NCBI GenBank assembly: GCA_958402495.1
Contig: CATXTS010000095.1
Location: 1-7,802, forward strand
Origin: an uncultured Clostridiaceae bacterium
Lineage (GTDB): Bacteria > Bacillota > Clostridia > TANB77 > CAG-508
Length of the DNA: 7,802 nt
Reading direction: 5' to 3'
The translations under genes and the position numbers were made by a program. Shown in pieces: positions 1-5,774 of this stretch (the stretch's first letter is position 1; each line of letters starts with the position of its first letter). The notes below the pieces were generated by a model, which worked only from the letters and a program-made list of their open reading frames with translations, had not been told where the DNA came from and did no database searches.

Positions 1-2
1 GT

Positions 3-420
3 GCAAAAGTATACAACACATTCAATTACGAGCTACAAAAAGGAAAAGAAGAAATCCATAAAAAGAGAAATAGAAATATAGAAAGTAGTAGAATCTATAA
101 AAGATATAGAGAAGAAAATTAGCATAGTAAATATTTACATGCCCATACATTCAAGAAATACTATTAGCGTACTAGCAGGTCATAAATCATATATAGCCCT
201 AACAGAGAAATACGAAAGGGGAGATAAGCAAATTAAAGGAAAGCCAGGATTTCCAAGATACAAAAGAAAGAATAACATACAGATTACATTTACCAAATAT
301 GCTTTTAGAAGAGAAGGTAATGTATTAAAACTATCGATATACAATGAGATGCAAGAAAAGTTTAAAGTAAAGAGTTTAAATTTTTTAATACCAAAGAGGT
401 TAAGAAAAAATGTATATTAA
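3..420 (+). pseudogene. tnpB: TnpB (IS200/IS605 OrfB) remnant, N-terminal part only
   Basis: This is a broken fragment of the RNA-guided nuclease/transposase accessory protein TnpB. Frame 3 reads KVYNTFNYELQKGKEEIHKK, then an in-frame TAG at 120-122, then KYLHAHTFKKYY and a second stop at 165-167. From about 160-180 the similarity moves to frame 1, which reads HKSYIALTEKYERGDKQIKG, KPGFPRYKRK and KEMQ-like LSIYNEMQEKFKVKSLNF, ending at TAA 418-420. The order KVYN, YLHAHT, KxGFPRYKRK is the pattern of the TnpB N-terminal/wedge region. The RuvC catalytic half and the C-terminal zinc finger are absent, and the 5' end lies outside the window. An ATG-initiated reading from 139 gives 93 residues, but that ATG is internal to the family alignment and has no ribosome binding site. 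I see no intact function. Confidence 0.8.
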
Positions 421-434
421 TATTGCAATATTAA
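417..434. repeat. 18-bp perfect palindrome at the tnpB truncation point
   Basis: TTAATATTGCAATATTAA is its own reverse complement. It overlaps the stop codon where TnpB similarity ends. It could be the scar of the event that truncated tnpB, a hairpin from an IS end, or an AT-rich coincidence. It has no T-tract suited to a terminator. Confidence 0.5.
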
Positions 435-535
435 ATGTTAGAAAAAAACTATCTCCTTCACATTCTAAAAAATAACAATAATTTAGTTATGTATAAAATT
501 ATCTTTTTGCTGTTAGAACTAATACGTTTTTATTA

Positions 536-591
536 TGGCTCAGATGGCCGGAATCGAACCAGCACGGTTTATTCAACTGCAGGATTTTAAG
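536..591 (-). pseudogene. 3' half of tRNA-Leu(UAA), candidate attachment-site remnant
   Basis: Read on the minus strand, this contains the anticodon loop CTTAAAA (591-585, anticodon UAA), the 3' side of the anticodon stem TCCTG (584-580), and a 16-nt class II variable region with a small GTT/AAC stem. The T arm GCTGG-TTCGATT-CCGGC (563-547) pairs fully with one G-T wobble. After it come the 3' acceptor strand CATCTGA, discriminator G and encoded CCA (538-536). The long variable arm and UAA anticodon both indicate leucine. The 5' half is missing: beyond 591 the bases that should pair with TCCTG are AAATT (minus strand), and no TCAGATG acceptor strand or D arm is found. It cannot make a tRNA. 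A match running from the anticodon loop to the 3' end is typical of tyrosine-integrase att cores. Confidence 0.85.
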
Positions 592-659
592 AATTTCGTG
601 TCATTTGTGTTTTAGTGTTAGATGGTATTAAATAACATTAGTTAAAAAGATGGTAAAAC

Positions 660-751
660 CTTACTATTGTAAGACAAAAAATATATTATATGGATATACT
701 TAAACAAATCATAATGTATTGAACTAAAAGAAAGACTTACTATAATAAGAA
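660..751 (+). repeat. Two near-identical CTTACTAT-nn-TAAGA dyads upstream of the S1 operon
   Basis: cttactattgtaaga (660-674) and cttactataataaga (737-751) match at 13 of 15 positions. Each has CTTA/TAAG inverted ends. The second copy covers the -10 hexamer of the distal promoter. This arrangement suits an operator pair for a dimeric regulator, but the sequence is AT-rich and no regulator gene is in the window. Confidence 0.35.
719..746 (+). promoter_or_regulatory. Distal sigma-A-like promoter of the S1 operon
   Basis: TTGAAC (719-724), a 16-bp spacer and TATAAT (741-746) form a plausible vegetative promoter. The -10 lies inside the second CTTACTAT dyad, so any protein binding there would block it. 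The stronger proximal promoter is downstream. Confidence 0.4.
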
Positions 752-769
752 AAAACAACCAGAAACATC

Positions 770-798
770 TTTACAATCCAAAAAGGATATACTATAAT
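770..798 (+). promoter_or_regulatory. Proximal sigma-A promoter of the S1 operon
   Basis: TTTACA (770-775), an exact 17-bp spacer and a consensus TATAAT (793-798) give one mismatch in twelve. Transcription would start near 805, leaving a leader of about 45 nt before the TTG start at 851. This is the best promoter for the S1 and replication-relaxation genes. Confidence 0.7.
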
Positions 799-838
799 GC
801 TACTATCAGGAAAAAAATGTATATAAACCAAAGAAAAA

Positions 839-842
839 GGAG
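839..842 (+). promoter_or_regulatory. Ribosome binding site fixing the TTG start of the S1 gene
   Basis: GGAG within aaaggagat lies 8 nt before TTG 851-853. No ATG or GTG in this frame is as well placed: the next methionine is residue 18. This supports initiation at TTG. Confidence 0.7.
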
Positions 843-850
843 ATAGAAAA

Positions 851-1654
851 TTGGAATATCAGAAATTTATTCCCGAAGGATGGGAAGAAAATTTTAGACC
901 AATGTCTAAGGAATATTTAACAAAAGCCATGATGACAGGAAACATCATGCAAGGACTAGTAAAAAAATGTGATGCCAACTATAATCTACATATAGACTTT
1001 GGAAATAACCTAACTGGAATTATTCCGAGAGAAGAAATAGAAGCCATTAACATAGACGAAACGGGATTTCCAAAACCAAACATTTGCATGAGCAAAGTAA
1101 ACCACTATGTACAATTCAAAGTAAAAGAAGTTAGCCCTAACGATAAATTTATATTATCTAGAAAAGAAGTGGGAAAAGAAGCTTTAAACTGGGTGAAAAC
1201 AGAACTAAAAGAAGGAGAAATTGTAAATGGAATTGTCAAAAGCATGCAACCATATGGGGTATTTGTAGAAATAGGAGGCGGCATTGTAGGACTATTACAT
1301 ATAGAAGACATATCGGTAGCTAGAATAAAAAGTCCACTAGAAAGACTAAAAATTGGACAAAAAATAAAAGTTGTGGTAAAATCTATAGATAGGAGGCAAG
1401 AAAGAGTCATTCTATCCTACAAAGAACTACTAGGCACATGGGAAGAAAACATAAAAGAATTCGAAGAAGGTTCCACCATTATAGGTATAGCAAGAGAAGT
1501 AGAAAAATCTAAAAATGGAATCTTTGTAGAACTAAAACCCAATTTAGTAGGACTAGCAGAATATAAAGAAGGAATCGATTACGGCCAAACTGTCAATGTA
1601 TATATCAAGAAAATTATACCAGAGAAAAAGAAAATAAAATTAATGATTATTTAG
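851..1654 (+). CDS. Three-S1-domain RNA-binding protein
   Basis: This 267-residue cytoplasmic protein consists almost wholly of OB-fold S1 domains, which bind single-stranded RNA. Domain 2 (about residues 121-190) is canonical, with GEIVNGIVKSMQPYGVFVEI, the GLLHIEDIS segment and KVVVKSIDRRQERVILSYK. Domain 1 (about 30-104, GNIMQGLVKK to ILSRKE) and domain 3 (about 206-266) are more divergent. This is much shorter than Gram-negative ribosomal protein S1 (six domains) and has no N-terminal IspH fusion, so it resembles the short S1-like proteins of Bacillota. Initiation is at TTG. The stop codon overlaps the ribosome binding site of the next gene, so the two genes are an operon and probably translationally coupled. 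The family suggests a role in translation or RNA handling. A link to plasmid-type replication or transfer is inferred only from the neighbours. Confidence 0.85.
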   Translation: MEYQKFIPEGWEENFRPMSKEYLTKAMMTGNIMQGLVKKCDANYNLHIDFGNNLTGIIPREEIEAINIDETGFPKPNICMSKVNHYVQFKVKEVSPNDKFILSRKEVGKEALNWVKTELKEGEIVNGIVKSMQPYGVFVEIGGGIVGLLHIEDISVARIKSPLERLKIGQKIKVVVKSIDRRQERVILSYKELLGTWEENIKEFEEGSTIIGIAREVEKSKNGIFVELKPNLVGLAEYKEGIDYGQTVNVYIKKIIPEKKKIKLMII

Positions 1655-1667
1655 GAGGGGTTAACCT

Positions 1668-2609
1668 ATGGTAGAAGATAATGAAATCAAAGCTGTCGTA
1701 TCTCCATTTGCGATTCGAGAAGGAGAAATCAAGACATTTGATGGAAAAGATGGCTATGTTTCCATGAATCAAATTATACATAAGATAAATATCGGACATA
1801 TCAATGATATCCACTTTAAAATATTAGAATTAGTCAATGAATTTGAATTTATAACCTCTAGACAAATCTTTCAACTATTACAATGGAAAGGAATTGAGGT
1901 AGCATCACAAGACAAACTAAACAACAAATTAGAACAACTAGTAAAATCTAAAATTCTAACCAGATATTACTTTAACTCAGAAGACGGAAAAGGCATATAC
2001 AGAATATATTGTCTAGAAAAAATGGGAAAATACCTATTAAACTCTAGAGGAACAGAATGTAAATGGCAACCAACAGACAACACAAAACCAGTTCCTATGA
2101 TAAAAAAGAGACTAGCAGGAAATCAAACCATCATAGCCTACTTAAGAAAAGTAAAAGCATTTGAATCCTATGTACCAAAGCCAACACTAAACGCAAAACA
2201 AACAGGAAAAGTATTCAAAGCAACTGGGGGCAGTGTCAAACTAACTAAAAATGGAAAAGCCATACAATTCTTATTTGAAGTTATTAGAAGAGAAGAAGAA
2301 TGGGAAAAGAAACTAGTGGATAAGATGAAACTATATCAAGACTTCTATGGAAACTTTCAACCAGCAGATTCAGGATTTATGTCTATGCCACAACTAATTA
2401 TGATTTGTGAAGACGAAAAACATATGGCAGAAACTTTTAAAACCATAGTGGTAAACCAAGTAGAAATACCACAAATCAAACTATATTTCTCAACAGATTT
2501 AAGACAAAACGAAGAAACACTAGCCAAAACATTAGTCGAATTCAAAATAGACGAAACAACCAAAAAATACAAAATGGAAGACGTAGAAGTAAAACTACTA
2601 GGAATATAG
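1668..2609 (+). CDS. Replication-relaxation-like winged-helix protein
   Basis: This is a 313-residue cytoplasmic protein. Residues about 45-102 read as a winged helix (HFKILELVNEFEFITSRQIF, then LNNKLEQLVKSKILTRYYF), followed by YRIYCLEKMGKYLL, the wing/next-helix pattern seen in replication-relaxation proteins (Pfam PF13814 type). Residues about 197-277 (AIQFLFEVIRREEEWEKK, then KMKLYQDFYG, MPQLIMICEDEKHMAETFK and IKLYFSTDLRQN) resemble the second half of that family, which looks like a PD-(D/E)XK-type fold. An intact catalytic set is not obvious. The family occurs on plasmids and integrative elements, where it is linked to DNA replication or transfer. The gene has AGGAGGGG (1653-1660) 7 nt before ATG, follows the S1 gene after 13 nt, and is closed by a strong terminator. 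The family assignment rests on pattern recognition and is moderately secure. The biochemical role is unknown. Confidence 0.65.
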   Translation: MVEDNEIKAVVSPFAIREGEIKTFDGKDGYVSMNQIIHKINIGHINDIHFKILELVNEFEFITSRQIFQLLQWKGIEVASQDKLNNKLEQLVKSKILTRYYFNSEDGKGIYRIYCLEKMGKYLLNSRGTECKWQPTDNTKPVPMIKKRLAGNQTIIAYLRKVKAFESYVPKPTLNAKQTGKVFKATGGSVKLTKNGKAIQFLFEVIRREEEWEKKLVDKMKLYQDFYGNFQPADSGFMSMPQLIMICEDEKHMAETFKTIVVNQVEIPQIKLYFSTDLRQNEETLAKTLVEFKIDETTKKYKMEDVEVKLLGI

Positions 2610-2633
2610 GGGACGGGCCTATTTTGTTTATAT

Positions 2634-2673
2634 AAAAAAGTACTATTCTAGCATATTAGAATAGTACTTTTTT
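2634..2673 (+). terminator. Intrinsic terminator of the S1 operon
   Basis: The arms aaaaaagtactattcta (2634-2650) and tagaatagtactttttt (2657-2673) are a perfect 17-bp inverted repeat around a 6-nt loop. It ends in six Ts on the plus strand and begins with six As, so it could stop transcription from either side. It lies 24 nt after the replication-relaxation stop codon. Confidence 0.85.
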
Positions 2674-2713
2674 CGTAATTTTAAAGAAAATACTTCTGTT
2701 TTATGAAAACATA

Positions 2714-2722
2714 TGCTATAAT
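2714..2722 (+). promoter_or_regulatory. Extended -10 promoter of the CxxC protein gene
   Basis: TGCTATAAT is a TGn-extended consensus -10. The matching -35 position (about 2694-2699, ttctgt) is poor, as is common for extended -10 promoters. Transcription would start near 2729, about 20 nt before the ATG and after the upstream terminator, so this gene is its own transcription unit. Confidence 0.6.
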
Positions 2723-2750
2723 AGCAACATAAAAAATAGGAGGTATTCTT

Positions 2751-3032
2751 ATGGAAGATTCTATGATGGCTTGTAATGTTTGCGGTGGAGACAAGATACT
2801 TGCTAAAAGTCGGAAGTCTGCGGTGGTGAATTGTAAAACTTGTTCTGGGAAGGGAATGGTGCCCTGTCCTGATTGTAAGACAAGTGACATAGCAATTTGC
2901 GCTACATGCGGAGGATTAAAGAAAATCCCGTGTGAGCAATGTAAAGGTGCTGGAAAATTACACTTGCCTAAGTTGTATGATATTACTTGCTGGCAATGCA
3001 AAGGAACAGGCAAAATCCCAAAACAGAGATAG
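2751..3032 (+). CDS. Small six-CxxC zinc-binding protein, DnaJ zinc-finger type
   Basis: This 93-residue protein contains six CxxC pairs, at Cys8/11, 28/31, 39/42, 50/53, 61/64 and 80/83. Three continue as the DnaJ-type CxxCxGxG motif (CKTCSGKG 28-35, CEQCKGAG 61-68, CWQCKGTG 80-87). The others are variants (CNVCGGDK, CPDCKTSD, CATCGGLK). Twelve cysteines could hold three zinc ions. There is no J domain and no substrate-binding C-terminal domain, so it is a stand-alone zinc-finger protein and not a DnaJ. There is no signal peptide, so it is likely cytoplasmic. TAGGAGGT (2737-2744) lies 6 nt before ATG. It is separated from the S1 operon by a terminator and converges on the coupling ATPase. 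DnaJ-type fingers bind unfolded protein or act as thiol-disulfide modules in known families. The partner here is unknown. Confidence 0.85.
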   Translation: MEDSMMACNVCGGDKILAKSRKSAVVNCKTCSGKGMVPCPDCKTSDIAICATCGGLKKIPCEQCKGAGKLHLPKLYDITCWQCKGTGKIPKQR

Positions 3033-3052
3033 AATTAAATATAGAATTAAAT
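3030..3052 (+). repeat. Short tandem repeat after the CxxC gene
   Basis: The 11-bp word tagaattaaat occurs at 3030-3040 and 3042-3052, a 12-bp period that begins at the stop codon. It is probably slippage-type duplication in AT-rich DNA, with no function apparent. Confidence 0.5.
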
Positions 3053-3074
3053 TAAGTAAGAAGTGTTCAAATAG

Positions 3075-3103
3075 AAAGCGGAGATATGGTTTATCTCCGC
3101 TTT
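3075..3103. terminator. Hairpin between convergent genes, probable bidirectional terminator
   Basis: aaagcggagata (3075-3086) and tatctccgcttt (3092-3103) form a perfect 12-bp stem with a GC-rich core and a 5-nt loop. It sits between the stop codons of the CxxC gene (plus) and the coupling ATPase (minus). The T tracts are interrupted on both sides (tttaaactttt on the plus strand, tttctattt on the minus), so termination strength is uncertain. Confidence 0.7.
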
Positions 3104-3123
3104 AAACTTTTAAAAATTTTTAC

Positions 3124-5454
3124 TTATTTTTTCTTTTTAAAATCAAAGGTAATAGCATCTTGATTGTTAAATAGGAAACTAGAATCAGATGTATCTGTTT
3201 GAATAGGGTCAATTTCCTCTGAAAGGTCATCATGGTCAAACTTTCCTTTTTTCATATGCTTTTGTGCATAAGGGTCTTCTGCTATACCAGTAGTAAATTT
3301 TTCAAAATTAAATGTTTTTTCTTGTTTTGGTTCTTTATATTTGGCATCCATAAAGTCTAACTTACCATCACATAAATCGATAGTTCCTTTATTACTTTTC
3401 CATTTAAAAGCACATGACTTGAATCCTAAAGAACGAATCTTATCTGGTGCAAATTTAGCCTTCCAGTCCCATTTAATACCAGTATATTTAGGGTCATATT
3501 CGCCTTTATCTGTATTATAAGTATTACCAAAGTTCCAATAACGAATATTACCAAATTCTTTAGTCCACCATTCATTTTCTTCAATAGAATTGTTGCCAAA
3601 TACTAATTTGTTAACACAATTAGAAACGATAGTCTTTCTATAATTCTCGCTAACTGCACCTAATTGTGCAAGAGATTGAGAAGAAATAGTCGTACCTACA
3701 CGATACTTTCTATATAAAGTAAAGATTGGCTCAGTAGCTAGTGATAAAAACTCAGGGAATTCATCAATATATAAGAAATGAGGAACACGATTGCTTTCAT
3801 TTCCAGGACGTCTTAATACGGAGTTTTGCATTAACAAAATAAAGAATAATCCAAATGTTTTATGAATAGAAGAACCTAAATCGCCTCTTCTAGTACATAC
3901 AAAAGTAATTTGGCCTTCTGCTAGAGCTTCATCATAATTAATATTATTGGTTCTATTACATAATACATCTTTAACACCAGGGTATCTTAGCAAATTATCA
4001 ATAAAAGAAGCTGCATATTGAACAGACTCTTCTGTTTCTTTTCTACGAGGGGCATCATCATAAAAATGTCTTTTAAAATAACTAAGTAAACCTTGGTATT
4101 CTTCTGCTAAATCCTCATCTTCTTCAATTAGATTACAATAAGCCTCTACTTTTGAAAAATCATTAAAGATAGCTAAGATATCGCTTAAGTTAGGTAAATA
4201 ATCCTTGTCTCCACCATTTAAAATAGGAAATACGGTTCTTAATAAAATACAAATATTCTCAATTGCCTGTACAGTAGTACTTTCAATAGTTACTTTTTGA
4301 ATATTGTCTGTTGTATTTTGATACATACTCTTTAAAACATAAGTAATGACATTGGCTGTTTGAATAGGATTCCTATAAACAAAAGGATTTAAACCAACAG
4401 AATCGGGATTATTAGGGTCTACTAAGTTATAAGAAAAATGATAACTATCAGCAACTTCTATCATATGGGAAATGGATTCATAATCAGGTGAAATAGAAGT
4501 AATACCCAAGTTTTTATAAACATATTTCCCATCACAATTACCAATTAACATTTTCTTCATATAAGCCTTATATAAAGCTTCTTTACCCTGCACAGGCGTA
4601 ATCATATCTAAAGTAAAATTCTTATTCATATAATCGTTATGATAAGGACAATTCAAGGTAGCAATACCCGTCTTTAAAGCTGTAAATCCCATTTCTTTCG
4701 CAATTGTTTTAAAGAAGAATTTTTTATCAATATCTCTAGCAATCATAGGCTCAAATACTAAAGATGTTTTACCAGAACCAGAAGGACCAACTACTAAAAA
4801 TTGATTAAATCTACTTTGCTCTGGAATAGTAGCTTTTCTACCAGTTTCTTTATCCATACAAATAAACATTTCGCAAGCATAAGCACCAGTGCCTTCTGTT
4901 ACATTAGTTAATTTGATACCACCATAATCCCAGATAGACTCTTGTAATAGTCTAGTATCAGCCACTTTCTTATACAAGAAGTTAAATAATACAGGGAAAG
5001 TCGATAAAGGTAAATATAAAGCAATAGCCGTTAAAGCAGGTCTAAACAATTCCGGAAACTCAGTAGCAATAGTGGTATAACCAGGAAGAGATAATAGACC
5101 AAGCCAAATGGCTTCATTTACCCATTGTACAACCATGGATACAGCAATGATATACAAAGAAATAACATATAAATTAAAAAAGGTTTCTTTAGATTTGTTA
5201 GATGTTACAAACTTAGAACCATAACAAAATAAAAAAGCAAACACAGGGCAAGCTAAAGCAAAGGTGTATAAAAATGGTCCCCAATAAGAGACACTAACAC
5301 CCGTAAAAATTAAAAATAAAACCTCCACTAATCTATCTACTACAAAATAAATAGAAAGAAGTGTTAAAATATATGTAAAAAAAGTATTTCTATCTGTCTT
5401 TAAAAACTTTAAAAATTTATCAAGATATTTCAGCAAAATATTCACCACTTTCAA
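3124..5454 (-). CDS. VirD4/TraG/TraD-like coupling-protein ATPase with four membrane segments
   Basis: This 776-residue inner-membrane P-loop ATPase belongs to the type IV coupling protein class, whose members bring DNA to a conjugative secretion channel. The N-terminal 160 residues hold about four hydrophobic segments (near 27-51, 57-77, 92-112 and 138-160). Walker A is GPSGSGKT at 223-230. Walker B is FLYIDEFP at 560-567, with D564 and E565. TTISSQS at 588-594 and the following NCVNKLVFGNN match the end of the VirD4/TraD motor (TraM-recognition region). A long all-alpha-like insert (about 300-480) separates the Walker motifs. The tail is charged and ends in four lysines. The start is TTG with no convincing ribosome binding site, and residues 3-4 (GTG GTG) are alternative starts. 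No relaxase or type IV secretion gene is present in the window, so the substrate is unknown. A domesticated DNA- or protein-handling ATPase is an alternative. Confidence 0.8.
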   Translation of the reverse strand: MKVVNILLKYLDKFLKFLKTDRNTFFTYILTLLSIYFVVDRLVEVLFLIFTGVSVSYWGPFLYTFALACPVFAFLFCYGSKFVTSNKSKETFFNLYVISLYIIAVSMVVQWVNEAIWLGLLSLPGYTTIATEFPELFRPALTAIALYLPLSTFPVLFNFLYKKVADTRLLQESIWDYGGIKLTNVTEGTGAYACEMFICMDKETGRKATIPEQSRFNQFLVVGPSGSGKTSLVFEPMIARDIDKKFFFKTIAKEMGFTALKTGIATLNCPYHNDYMNKNFTLDMITPVQGKEALYKAYMKKMLIGNCDGKYVYKNLGITSISPDYESISHMIEVADSYHFSYNLVDPNNPDSVGLNPFVYRNPIQTANVITYVLKSMYQNTTDNIQKVTIESTTVQAIENICILLRTVFPILNGGDKDYLPNLSDILAIFNDFSKVEAYCNLIEEDEDLAEEYQGLLSYFKRHFYDDAPRRKETEESVQYAASFIDNLLRYPGVKDVLCNRTNNINYDEALAEGQITFVCTRRGDLGSSIHKTFGLFFILLMQNSVLRRPGNESNRVPHFLYIDEFPEFLSLATEPIFTLYRKYRVGTTISSQSLAQLGAVSENYRKTIVSNCVNKLVFGNNSIEENEWWTKEFGNIRYWNFGNTYNTDKGEYDPKYTGIKWDWKAKFAPDKIRSLGFKSCAFKWKSNKGTIDLCDGKLDFMDAKYKEPKQEKTFNFEKFTTGIAEDPYAQKHMKKGKFDHDDLSEEIDPIQTDTSDSSFLFNNQDAITFDFKKKK

Positions 5455-5468
5455 TTATAATTATCCAT
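5451..5468 (-). other. Five-codon upstream ORF overlapping the coupling-ATPase start
   Basis: On the minus strand ATG GAT AAT TAT AAT TGA (MDNYN) ends in TTGA, so its stop overlaps the TTG start of the ATPase gene by two bases. That is the geometry of translational coupling. It lacks its own ribosome binding site and may be chance. Confidence 0.25.
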
Positions 5469-5472
5469 ATAT

Positions 5473-5501
5473 ATTATCTTATAAAATAGGCAAAAATACA
5501 A
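5473..5501 (-). promoter_or_regulatory. Candidate promoter of the coupling-ATPase gene
   Basis: Read on the minus strand, TTGTAT (5501-5496), a 17-bp spacer and GATAAT (5478-5473) form a moderate sigma-A promoter. Transcription would start near 5466, leaving only about 12 nt of leader before the TTG start. That would explain the lack of a ribosome binding site. Confidence 0.4.
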
Positions 5502-5658
5502 GTGTTTTAAGGAAATTTGACGAAAAAAATATGAGCAAATTTTTAATAGCTATTCTATTGAAAAAGAAATCCAATATATTATGAAATATAACTAGGTATT
5601 CAAAATAAATAATGAGAATAAAAGTCATATAAATGAATAGCATGAGAATAGAAAAAAC

Positions 5659-5708
5659 GAATAATCTAAAAAAACACTTGAATAATCTTCTAATTATGCA
5701 TATAATCT
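5659..5708 (+). repeat. Helically phased ataatct repeats over the flippase promoter
   Basis: gaataatct occurs at 5659-5667 and 5680-5688, and ataatct again at 5702-5708. Spacings of 21 and 20 bp put the copies on the same DNA face. The second overlaps the -35 and the third the -10. They could be regulator sites, though short words recur easily in DNA this AT-rich. Confidence 0.3.
5678..5706 (+). promoter_or_regulatory. Sigma-A promoter of the flippase gene
   Basis: TTGAAT (5678-5683), an exact 17-bp spacer and a consensus TATAAT (5701-5706) form a strong promoter. The expected transcription start is about 5713, which falls on the upstream in-frame ATG and argues that translation begins later, at 5779. 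Confidence 0.75.
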
Positions 5709-5765
5709 TATCATGTGTATAAAAGGTTTTCTAGACTTTTCCAGAAAAAATCTAAATAAAAAAGC

Positions 5766-5774
5766 AAAGGAAGG
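5766..5774 (+). promoter_or_regulatory. Ribosome binding site selecting the flippase start at 5779
   Basis: AAAGGAAGG lies 4 nt before ATG 5779-5781, whereas the upstream ATG at 5713 has only ttatc before it. Together with the promoter position this decides the start. Confidence 0.65.

Larger units (their letters stand above)
435..850. other. Gene-poor stretch with a tRNA fragment and promoters
   Basis: No credible coding sequence is visible here. It holds a tRNA-Leu 3' fragment on the minus strand (536-591), two copies of a CTTACTAT-nn-TAAGA dyad (660-674 and 737-751), two promoter-like sequences (719-746 and 770-798) and the ribosome binding site of the S1-protein gene. A 9-bp word, ggatatact, occurs at 692-700 and again at 785-793 next to the second promoter. 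Positions 435-535 contain nothing I can assign. Confidence 0.6.

Noticed and set aside
139..420. 93-residue ATG-initiated ORF as a real small gene
   Set aside because: It has no ribosome binding site, and TnpB similarity continues upstream in another frame past stops, so it is part of a pseudogene.
797..826. Nine-codon leader ORF before the S1 gene
   Set aside because: Its ATG overlaps the -10 hexamer and lies upstream of the expected transcription start.
435..850. CRISPR array or riboswitch in the long gene-poor stretch
   Set aside because: No regularly spaced repeats of array length and no recognisable aptamer. Only the short dyads and promoters are visible.
1105..1410. Minus-strand ORF of 101 codons
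   Set aside because: It lies wholly within the S1-protein gene, has no family pattern or ribosome binding site, and is the antisense shadow of that gene.
2357..2572. Minus-strand ORF of 71 codons
   Set aside because: Antisense shadow of the replication-relaxation-like gene with no supporting signals.
2681..3013. Minus-strand ORF of 110 codons
   Set aside because: Antisense to the CxxC gene, whose repeated cysteine motifs, promoter and ribosome binding site are convincing. It also crosses that gene's promoter.
5504..5522. Second att copy: ttttaaggaaatttg resembles ttttaagaatttcg beside the tRNA fragment
   Set aside because: Only about seven consecutive AT-rich bases match and the conserved tRNA part is absent, so chance explains it.
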